Assembly: GCA_028292075.1 (NCBI GenBank) | Contig: JAQGNA010000066.1 | Coordinates: 1-18,356 of the forward strand | Direction of reading: 5' to 3' | DNA length: 18,356 nucleotides | Source of the DNA: Rhodoferax sp. | GTDB taxonomy: Bacteria > Pseudomonadota > Gammaproteobacteria > Burkholderiales > Burkholderiaceae | Shown here: positions 12,677-18,356 of the stretch, piece after piece | How the letters are laid out: every line of letters begins with the position of its first letter | Position numbering within the stretch: position 1 is the first letter of the stretch | The notes under the pieces: model-generated | Seen by the model: only the letters and a program-made list of their open reading frames with translations | The model's database searches: none | Told to the model about the DNA's origin: nothing | Translations under genes and position numbers: made by a program

Positions 12677-13911
12677 CTCTGGCCATTGTGACGCACCTGG
12701 TGCGCAGGCACGCAGCGCGAGCCTGTCTGCGCCGCTGTCAATATTGCCAGACACACCGCCGTGGTGGCCCGCGCCCACTCGCCGCTGTGGCAGGGTGGAT
12801 GGCCGTCCACCACCGCGGCGACGAGTTCGTCGATGACTTCGCTGCGAGGCACCCGCGGCGCTGGCAACGGCTCGAAATACCGCGCGGTGTCGGCATGCAC
12901 CTCGACGCCGTGCGGCGTGGGCCGGAGGTCTGCCCGCTCGCAGCAGACGATGAGCGGGCCGAAGTGCTGGTGCGCCACCGGCCGTGACAGCGACTGTGAG
13001 GGCGACTGTGACAGGTAGAGCGCCCCGCCGTAGTTGCGCGCGGCCTTCAGCGCCGCCTCCTCCGCTGCCGATGGCGCGGCTTGCAGGCGCAGTCGCGCGG
13101 CGGCAAAGTCGCCCGCTGCCTTGGGCTGGCCCATCTCGCCGACCTGGTCCATGAAGGCGTCGGAGTCGAAGTGGCCGTAGCCGCTGTAGGTGGCCGACGC
13201 GAAGGCGCCGCCTTCGAAGCCGAGCAATGCACTGTAGGCGCCCTCGGTGGGGCGGCCGCGGTCCCAATTGCCGGTGTGCGCCTGGACGCTTCGCACCAGG
13301 CCCCCGCCGAGCAGCCGCACAGTGTCGATCTGGTGCGTGGCCTGGCTGTGGATCACGCCGCCGCCGGCCGCCGTGTCCAGCTCTTCGGGGCGCCGCGGCC
13401 GGTACAGGAAGTCGGTGAAGTTGAACGCGGTGATCATCTTCACCGCGCCAAAGACGCCGCTGTCGATCAGTGCGCGGGTGTGGCGCACCGGCGCGTCGAA
13501 GCTGTGGCTGTGGCCGACGATCAGGTGCACGCCAGCCTGTCGCGCAGCGTCGATCATCGAAGTGCATTCGTCCAGCGACAAGGCCATCGGCTTCTCGACC
13601 AGCACATGCTTGCCACAGGCCGCGGCCATGCGCACATGTTCGGCATGGAACTGGTGCGGCGTGGCCACGTACACCACCTCGACGGCCGGGTCGGCGCAGA
13701 GCTGTTCGGCCGTGGCATGGGCAGGACGGCCGAAGTCGCTGGCGAAGCGCGTGCGGGCGGCGGCAAGCGGGTCGCAGGCCGCCACCAGCTGCACCCTTTC
13801 GTCGCCGAGGAAAGTCGGCAGCATCAGCGTGAAGGCGCGGCCCAGGCCGATCACGCCGACGCGCAGCGGAGCTGCCTGGCGAGGGCTTGCGGATTGCACG
13901 ACGGCGGTCAT
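12673..13911 (-). CDS. ophB: Phthalate 4,5-cis-dihydrodiol dehydrogenase (Gfo/Idh/MocA family)
   Basis: 412-residue NAD(P)-dependent oxidoreductase. The Rossmann fold opens with [11 protein letters not shown] (17-27; G22 and G24 of GxGxxx), then the acidic strand end AACDP (45-48 region), the [11 protein letters not shown] segment and the family EKP motif (106-108, VEKPMA). A substrate-side [21 protein letters not shown] region (183-203) holds the histidine/aspartate cluster typical of the catalytic half. Between ophA1 and a regulator, opposite ophA2 and ophC, it is best read as the enzyme that rearomatises cis-4,5-dihydro-4,5-dihydroxyphthalate to 4,5-dihydroxyphthalate, a role held by Gfo/Idh proteins in known oph/pht loci. 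Both ends overlap neighbours by ATGA (start with the ophA1 stop, stop with the marR-type start), implying coupled translation. Confidence 0.88.
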   Translation of the reverse strand: MTAVVQSASPRQAAPLRVGVIGLGRAFTLMLPTFLGDERVQLVAACDPLAAARTRFASDFGRPAHATAEQLCADPAVEVVYVATPHQFHAEHVRMAAACGKHVLVEKPMALSLDECTSMIDAARQAGVHLIVGHSHSFDAPVRHTRALIDSGVFGAVKMITAFNFTDFLYRPRRPEELDTAAGGGVIHSQATHQIDTVRLLGGGLVRSVQAHTGNWDRGRPTEGAYSALLGFEGGAFASATYSGYGHFDSDAFMDQVGEMGQPKAAGDFAAARLRLQAAPSAAEEAALKAARNYGGALYLSQSPSQSLSRPVAHQHFGPLIVCCERADLRPTPHGVEVHADTARYFEPLPAPRVPRSEVIDELVAAVVDGHPPCHSGEWARATTAVCLAILTAAQTGSRCVPAHQVRHNGQR

Positions 13912-14918
13912 AGGTCGAGCACCAGTTCGGGCGACACCGCGCGCGACACGCACACCATGATGTGGTCGGCCTTTTCCTCGTCGCCGAGCACCATGTCGCG
14001 GTGCTCGGCCTCGCCGGCCAGCAGCCGGGTCTTGCAGGAGCCGCAGGTGCCGCTTTCGCAGGAGCTCGGCACGCGCAGGCCGTGGCCGCGCAGCGCCTCC
14101 AGGATGGTCTGCTCGGCAGTCACGTCGAGCGTGCGGCCGTCCCGGGCCAGGCGCACCTGGAACGGCCTGTTTTCGGCGTGCACGCTGGCGTCGACGCCGA
14201 AGCTTTCGAAGTGCACCGAGCCCGACGGCCAATGGCCCGACATGTCGGCCACGCTCTCCATCAGGCCGCGAGGTCCACAGCAGTAGACATGCGCCGCGCC
14301 GGGGGTTTCGAACACCGGCCACAGGTCGATCGCCTGCGCCATGTCGCCATGGTCGTGGTGGACCTGCACCTGCCCCGGGAAGTCGGCCTGAAGGTGCTCG
14401 AGAAAGGCCGTGGTGCCCGGGTCGCGCGTGCAGTAGTAAAGCTGGAAGCCGCGCCCGTCGCGCCGCAGGTGCCGCATCATCGACAGGATCGGCGTGATGC
14501 CGATGCCGCCGGCCACGAAGATGAAGCTCGGGGCGCGCTCGGCCAGCTCGAAGTTGTTGCGCGGCGCGCTCACCATGAGCGTCTGGCCGGGCTGCACGTC
14601 GTCGGCCATGCTGACCGAGCCGCCGCGGCCGCGTTCGTCGCGCTTCACGGCGATGAGGTAGTGGCTGGTGTCGGCCGGGTCGCTGCACAGCGAGTAGTTG
14701 CGCCGCACGCCGCTGGGCACCTGCACCGTGAGGTGCGCGCCAGGGGTGAACGGCGGCAGCGCGGCGCCTTGCGGATGGCGCAATTCGAAAAGGAAGATGC
14801 CTTCGGCCGCCGCCTCCTTGCGGAACACCTGCAGCGGAAAGAACTCGGGCTCGGCCGTGGCCTCATCGTCGCCGGCCGAGAAGGCTGTGGCCTGTCCATC
14901 GTCAGGGTAAACGCTCAT
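13908..14918 (-). CDS. ophA1: Phthalate dioxygenase reductase (FMN, 2Fe-2S)
   Basis: 336-residue electron-transfer flavoprotein that passes electrons from NADH through FMN to a plant-type 2Fe-2S centre and on to the Rieske oxygenase. Order of domains: FMN-binding barrel (about 25-125, RNYSLCSDP at 73-81), NADH-binding domain (about 130-235, [14 protein letters not shown] and [10 protein letters not shown]) and C-terminal ferredoxin (about 250-336) with cluster ligands C287, C292, C295 and C323. The [13 protein letters not shown] segment and C-terminal ELVLDL end closely resemble, from memory, the Burkholderia phthalate dioxygenase reductase. Start 14918 is chosen for its GGAG with 6-base spacing; the open frame runs nine codons further. 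First gene of the minus-strand arm; divergent from ophA2. Confidence 0.94.
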   Translation of the reverse strand: MSVYPDDGQATAFSAGDDEATAEPEFFPLQVFRKEAAAEGIFLFELRHPQGAALPPFTPGAHLTVQVPSGVRRNYSLCSDPADTSHYLIAVKRDERGRGGSVSMADDVQPGQTLMVSAPRNNFELAERAPSFIFVAGGIGITPILSMMRHLRRDGRGFQLYYCTRDPGTTAFLEHLQADFPGQVQVHHDHGDMAQAIDLWPVFETPGAAHVYCCGPRGLMESVADMSGHWPSGSVHFESFGVDASVHAENRPFQVRLARDGRTLDVTAEQTILEALRGHGLRVPSSCESGTCGSCKTRLLAGEAEHRDMVLGDEEKADHIMVCVSRAVSPELVLDL

Positions 14919-14938
14919 TTCTGTCTCCATTCGGATTC

Positions 14939-14952
14939 TTGACAAATGTCAA
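14939..14952. promoter_or_regulatory. Dyad 1 in the oph divergent promoter region
   Basis: TTGACA-AA-TGTCAA is a perfect inverted repeat with 6-bp arms. Its left arm is the -35 of the ophA2 promoter and it lies just downstream of the predicted ophA1 transcription start, so a protein bound here could stop both directions. It is a plausible operator for the MarR-type protein encoded in the cluster. Confidence 0.55.
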
Positions 14953-14966
14953 AAGAAAGATAATCT
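14939..14966 (+). promoter_or_regulatory. Sigma-70-type promoter of the ophA2-bug-ophC operon
   Basis: A consensus -35 TTGACA (14939-14944) is followed after 16 bp by TAATCT (14961-14966). It overlaps the opposing ophA1 promoter. Transcription would start near 14973, giving a leader of about 115 bases that contains a duplicated CTTTCTTTG (15005-15013 and 15016-15024) and a small hairpin GCCTG/CAGGC (15047-15061). Confidence 0.6.
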
Positions 14967-14991
14967 TAGGCATCTAAGAATAATATTGCAA
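14963..14991 (-). promoter_or_regulatory. Sigma-70-type promoter of the ophA1-ophB-marR operon
   Basis: On the minus strand TTGCAA (14991-14986), a 17-bp spacer and TAAGAT (14968-14963) form a good -35/-10 pair, placing the start of transcription about 40 bp before ophA1. The dyad 14964-14979 covers its spacer and -10, so a bound repressor would block it. Confidence 0.6.
14964..14979. promoter_or_regulatory. Dyad 2 in the oph divergent promoter region
   Basis: TCTTAG-GCAT-CTAAGA is a perfect 16-bp inverted repeat overlapping the -10 elements of both divergent promoters. The TTAG-N4-CTAA core resembles operators of the SlyA/MarR type (TTAGCAAGCTAA). Dyad centres are 26 bp apart, close to two and a half helical turns. 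Confidence 0.6.
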
Positions 14992-15088
14992 GACGGGATC
15001 TGCGCTTTCTTTGCCCTTTCTTTGTGCTTGCATGGCCGGGGCTGACGCCTGTCCCGCAGGCCTCTATCAATGTTCCAGGAGATGTCCC

Positions 15089-16432
15089 ATGTTGACCGCC
15101 GAAGAAAATGACCTGCTGTGCCGAGTCGAAGGCCAGGCCCCGATGGGCCAGCTCATGCGCCGGCACTGGACGCCCATCTGCCTCATCGAGGAGGTGAGCG
15201 AGCCCGACGGCGCGCCGGTGAAGGCCCGTGTGTTCGGCGAAGACCTGGTGGTGTTCCGCGACACCAATGGCCGCGTCGGCGTGATGGACGAGTACTGCCC
15301 GCACCGCCGTGTCTCGCTGGTGTTCGGCCGCAACGAAAACTGCGGCCTGCGCTGCCTCTACCACGGCTGGAAGATGGACGTCGACGGCAACGTGGTCGAG
15401 ATGGTGTCCGAGCCGGCGGCGAGCGGCATGGCGCAGAAGACCAGGCACCTTGCCTACCCCACGCAGGAGTGGGGCGGCTTCGTCTGGGCCTACATGGGCC
15501 CGCCGGAGAGTCGGCCTGAATTCCAGCCGCCGGCCTGGGCGCCCACGGCCGACGCGCGAGTCACCATCGCCAAGGCGATCATCCCCTGCAACTGGGCACA
15601 GATCCTGGAGGGCGCCATCGACTCGGCCCACAGCTCGAGCCTGCATTCTTCCGACATGGTGCCGGCCCGCGTCGCCGGTGCCCAGGCCACCGACACCACC
15701 TGGCTGCGGCCTTCCACCGACAAGGCGCCGCGCATGCAGGTGGAGCGCGGCGGCTATGGCTTTCGCTATGCCGCGATCCGCCGGCCCATCAGCAACGCCG
15801 CGGCAAACGACTATGTGCGCTCCACCGTGTTCGTGGCGCCGGCCACCGCGCTCATTCCGCCCAACAACCTGTACAACGTGGCCAACATCAACGTGCCGAT
15901 GGACGACACGAACACGGCTTTCTACTTCATGGCCTGGGGCCATCCGGACCAGACCCCCGACACCGACACCTGGCGCAAGTTCCTGGGTCAACAGCTGGGG
16001 ACCGACCTGGCGCCGGGCTACGTGCCGCTGCGCAACCGCGGCAACATGTTCTGGCAGGACCGCAACGCCATGAAGGCGGGCAACTTCACCGGCATCACCG
16101 GCTTTCCGAACCAGGACATCGCCATGTGGGTCACCATGGGGCCGATCGCCGATCGCACCCATGAGCGGCTGGGCGCGAGCGACATCGCCGTGGTCGAATT
16201 CCGCAAACAGATGATCGAGGCGGTGCGGGCCTTCCAGGCGGGCGCGCCGGCCATCGGCACCGGCGAGGCCCGCATTCCGGCGAGCGTCATCGCCTTCCAG
16301 GCCATCGTGCCCAAGACGACCGACTGGCGCGCCTACCAGGCGCACTATGTGTGGAACGCCAGCGAGCCGGCGCTGGAGCCCTCTTATTCCACCAATGCAC
16401 CGGCCGAGCAGCCGGCAGCGTCGGCGCACTGA
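15089..16432 (+). CDS. ophA2: Phthalate 4,5-dioxygenase, Rieske oxygenase subunit
   Basis: 447-residue terminal oxygenase that adds both atoms of O2 across carbons 4 and 5 of phthalate, giving the cis-dihydrodiol. The Rieske centre is C70-P-H72 with C89-L-Y-H92. The mononuclear iron site follows in EGAIDSAHSSSLHS: H181 and H186 are ligands and D178 is the Asp that bridges the two metal centres, the same residue number I recall from mutational work on Burkholderia phthalate dioxygenase, which also supports the start. The opening MLTAEENDLLCRVEG and MRRHWTPICLIEEVSEPDG are characteristic of this single-component oxygenase lineage (no beta subunit). ATG 15089 follows AGGAG with 7-base spacing. 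Electrons come from the divergent ophA1 product. Confidence 0.94.
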   Translation: MLTAEENDLLCRVEGQAPMGQLMRRHWTPICLIEEVSEPDGAPVKARVFGEDLVVFRDTNGRVGVMDEYCPHRRVSLVFGRNENCGLRCLYHGWKMDVDGNVVEMVSEPAASGMAQKTRHLAYPTQEWGGFVWAYMGPPESRPEFQPPAWAPTADARVTIAKAIIPCNWAQILEGAIDSAHSSSLHSSDMVPARVAGAQATDTTWLRPSTDKAPRMQVERGGYGFRYAAIRRPISNAAANDYVRSTVFVAPATALIPPNNLYNVANINVPMDDTNTAFYFMAWGHPDQTPDTDTWRKFLGQQLGTDLAPGYVPLRNRGNMFWQDRNAMKAGNFTGITGFPNQDIAMWVTMGPIADRTHERLGASDIAVVEFRKQMIEAVRAFQAGAPAIGTGEARIPASVIAFQAIVPKTTDWRAYQAHYVWNASEPALEPSYSTNAPAEQPAASAH

Positions 16433-16503
16433 GCCATCGTCGCGCCGCACATCGTTCGAGAGACGCCGCCGAGTGCGGCAACACATCAACCGGAGACAAA
16501 CCC

Positions 16504-17484
16504 ATGAACCGTCGCACCCCCTTGATCGCCGCCGCGCTGCTCGCCCTCGCTCCCCTGTGGGGCGCGGCGCCGGCCACGGCACAGGCCGCCTATCCCACGC
16601 ATCCGATCCGTTTTGTCGTGCCGTACTCGGCCGGCGGGCTGCCCGACACCGTGGCCCGCATCTACGCGCAGAAGTTGGGCGACCGCCTGGGCCAGGCGGT
16701 GGTGGTGGACAACCGCCCCGGCGCCAACGGCGTGGTGGCCGCGCAGGCCATCGCCACCGCACCGCATGACGGCTACACCTTCCTGGTGACCGACGGCTCG
16801 ATGTTCTCGATCAACCCCACCCTCTACAAGAACCTGGGCTACGACTACAAGCGCGACCTCATGCCGGTGTCGCTGGCCGCGCGTGCACCGCTGTACCTCG
16901 CGGTCAACCCCAAGGTGCCGGCCAACACACTGCAGGAATTCATCGCGCTGGTCAAGGCCAAGCCCGGCACCCTGAACTACGGTTCTTCCGGCGTGGGCAG
17001 CACCCACCACCTGACGATGGAGGCGCTGAAGGCTTCGCTCGGTTTGCAGATGACGCATGTGCCGTTCAAGGGCTCGGGCCAGTCGGTGCCGGCGCTGATC
17101 GGCGGCCAGGTCGACGTGCTGTTCTCGGCCCTGCCTTCGCTGTCGGGCTTCGTGAAGTCGGGGCAGGTCAGGCTGCTGGCGACAAATGCGGCGCAGCGCT
17201 CGGCCCAGGCGCCCAACGTGCCGGCGATTGCCGAGATCATCCCCGGCTTCGATTTCGCGCCGATTGTCGGCGTGCTGGCGGCGGTGGACACGCCGGCCGC
17301 GGCCATCGATCGCATCAGCAGCGAAATGGCGCAGCTGGCCAAGAACCCGGAGCTGGTGCAGACGCTGAACAACGCCGGCATCGACCCGATCGGTGCCGGG
17401 CCGGCCGAATATAACAAGGCGGTGCTGGGCGAGAACGAACGCCTGGGCAAGGCGATTGCCGCCGCTGGCATCAAGGCTGAATAG
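16504..17484 (+). CDS. Bug-family (TctC) periplasmic binding protein of the phthalate operon
   Basis: 326-residue periplasmic solute-binding protein, signal peptide about 1-28 (cut after AQA). Family marks: YPTHPIRFVVPYSAGGLPD (30-48), VDNRPGANGVVAA, the DGYTFLVTDG strand, YGSSGVGSTHHLTME and the THVPFKGSGQSVPALIGGQVD segment. It lies 71 bp after ophA2 and upstream of ophC, so phthalate or a related aromatic dicarboxylate is the likely ligand, comparable with TphC for terephthalate in Comamonas. No TctA/TctB membrane subunits are in the window, so it must borrow them from elsewhere in the genome or act as a sensor component. The ATG at 16504 follows GGAG with 8-base spacing. It shares the family but little close identity with the Bug protein at 9029. 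Confidence 0.94.
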   Translation: MNRRTPLIAAALLALAPLWGAAPATAQAAYPTHPIRFVVPYSAGGLPDTVARIYAQKLGDRLGQAVVVDNRPGANGVVAAQAIATAPHDGYTFLVTDGSMFSINPTLYKNLGYDYKRDLMPVSLAARAPLYLAVNPKVPANTLQEFIALVKAKPGTLNYGSSGVGSTHHLTMEALKASLGLQMTHVPFKGSGQSVPALIGGQVDVLFSALPSLSGFVKSGQVRLLATNAAQRSAQAPNVPAIAEIIPGFDFAPIVGVLAAVDTPAAAIDRISSEMAQLAKNPELVQTLNNAGIDPIGAGPAEYNKAVLGENERLGKAIAAAGIKAE

Positions 17485-17488
17485 GCAC

Positions 17489-17586
17489 ACCCCCAGGTTG
17501 GCGCACTGCGTGTCGCCGCCCACCCCCTTGCAGGGGGCAACGCTGGCGGACTGGCGAAGCCAGATCCGCGGCGTTCTGGAAGGGGT
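17489..17586. repeat. REP-like palindromic intergenic element
   Basis: About 98 bp bounded by ACCCCCAG (17489-17496) and the inverted CTGGAAGGGGT (17576-17586). Inside are CCCCC-TTGCA-GGGGG (17523-17537) and a long imperfect hairpin 17540-17574, in which ACGC, GCGGA and CTGGC pair with GCCAG, TCCGC and GCGT around a GAA loop. The layout resembles the REP-type elements scattered through Comamonadaceae intergenic spaces, from memory rather than a search. Between two co-directional genes it may stabilise the upstream mRNA or lower ophC transcription. Confidence 0.65.
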
Positions 17587-17662
17587 AGCGGTTGGCGTTG
17601 CGCGATCGGACCCGGCGGGCTGGTTTGTCCGGCGTTGATGAACGAACAGGAAACTTGAAATC

Positions 17663-18356
17663 ATGTCGAAATTGAAACTGACCTTTGGATGCTGGAACTA
17701 CGACCGGACGCGGGCGCTCATGGATGGAAGCGTGCAGGCGGATGGGATCGATCTCAACTACCTGAACATGCCGGTGGAGGAGACGTTCTTCCGCATGCTG
17801 CGGCACCGTGAGTTCGACGTGGCGGAGATGTCGCTGTCGTCCTATTCGGTGTCGATGCACAAGCCCGATCGGCCGTTCGTGGCGATACCGGTGTTTCCGT
17901 CCCGCTTCTTCCGGCATTCGTGCATCTACGTGAACGCCAACTCGGGCATTCGCGAGGCGAAGGACCTGATTGGCAAGCGCGTGGGCAACCCCGAGTACCA
18001 GATGACGGCGCCCGTGTGGATCCGCGGCATCCTGTCGGACCACTATGGCGTGCCGGTGGACAGCGTCACCTATTTCACCGGGGGCGAGGAAGAGCCGGGC
18101 CGCTCCGAGAAGATCAGGCTCGACCTGCCGCCGAACATCCGCGTCGAGAGCATCGGCCCGGAGCAGACGCTGGCGCAGAAGCTGCTCGACGCCGAGATCG
18201 ACGCGCTCTATACCGCCCGCATGCCGTCCAGTTTTCTGAACGGCGGCGGCAAGGTGAAGCGGTTGTTCGAGGACTACGAGCAGGTCGAGCGCAACTACTT
18301 TCGTGAGACGAAGATGTTCCCCATCATGCACACCGTGGCCATCCGCCGCGAGGTGT
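17663..18356 (+). CDS. ophC: 4,5-dihydroxyphthalate decarboxylase, 3' end outside window
   Basis: Converts 4,5-dihydroxyphthalate to protocatechuate and CO2, the last step before ring cleavage. The first 231 residues are present and in frame to the right edge. They start MSKLKLTFGCWNYDRTRALM and contain EETFFRMLRHREFDVAEMSL, the VFPSRFFRHSCIYVN segment, GKRVGNPEYQMTAPVWIRG and GGEEEPGRSEKI, which together match the Pht5/OphC family; the fold is that of a periplasmic-binding protein but there is no signal peptide. The ATG at 17663 follows AGGAAA with about 10-base spacing. It is 178 bp from the Bug gene, separated by a REP-like element, and probably belongs to the ophA2 operon. Confidence 0.93.
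   Translation, partial: MSKLKLTFGCWNYDRTRALMDGSVQADGIDLNYLNMPVEETFFRMLRHREFDVAEMSLSSYSVSMHKPDRPFVAIPVFPSRFFRHSCIYVNANSGIREAKDLIGKRVGNPEYQMTAPVWIRGILSDHYGVPVDSVTYFTGGEEEPGRSEKIRLDLPPNIRVESIGPEQTLAQKLLDAEIDALYTARMPSSFLNGGGKVKRLFEDYEQVERNYFRETKMFPIMHTVAIRREV

Noticed and set aside
15011..15088. 26-residue N-terminal extension of the Rieske oxygenase
   Set aside because: The ATG at 15089 has AGGAG at ideal spacing, and residue numbers of the metal site agree with phthalate dioxygenase from that start.
14966..16762. 598-codon open frame on the minus strand opposite ophA2 and the Bug gene
   Set aside because: It is the antisense shadow of two clear genes in high-GC DNA; its Arg/His/Gly-rich composition has no domain and no ribosome site.

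Overview
The window is about 18.4 kb of GC-rich DNA from a betaproteobacterium, most likely a Comamonadaceae member of the Variovorax/Acidovorax/Polaromonas kind. This is inferred from the two Bug-type (TctC) periplasmic binding proteins, the Burkholderiales-style oph phthalate genes, a PEP-CTERM surface protein and a REP-like palindromic element. No tRNA, rRNA, CRISPR array, transposase or integrase was seen.

Region 1 (1-3220) is a stress block. Two small heat-shock protein genes lie in tandem on the minus strand (the second runs off the left edge), behind a sigma-32-like -35 element and a leader that can fold the Shine-Dalgarno into a hairpin. Then come a hemerythrin-like HHE protein, one or two small hydrophilic ORFs, and on the plus strand a yciG-like (KGG repeat) gene followed by a yciF-like (DUF892, ferritin-like) gene, the gene order known from the enterobacterial yciGFE locus.

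Region 2 (3317-7651) is one very large soluble signalling protein, CheB-CheR-coiled coil-PAS-PAS-histidine kinase-receiver, preceded by short helical-phase direct repeats. Region 3 (7701-9003) holds a small unknown gene and a PEP-CTERM protein gene with a textbook sigma-54 (-24/-12) promoter and its own terminator.

Region 4 (9029-12049) has a class II aldolase-family gene and a Bug binding protein in one minus-strand operon, divergent from a LysR-type regulator. This looks like an uptake/catabolism unit for an unknown organic acid.

Region 5 (12053-18356) is an almost complete aerobic phthalate 4,5-pathway locus. On the minus strand ophA1 (reductase), ophB (dihydrodiol dehydrogenase) and a marR-type regulator are chained by ATGA stop/start overlaps. 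On the plus strand ophA2 (Rieske oxygenase), a Bug binding protein and ophC (4,5-dihydroxyphthalate decarboxylase, cut by the right edge) follow. The 170 bp between the two arms contains overlapping divergent promoters and two perfect dyads, the probable switch for the MarR protein. Together the enzymes would convert phthalate to protocatechuate. The usual phthalate permease is not in the window; a Bug binding protein sits in the operon instead.
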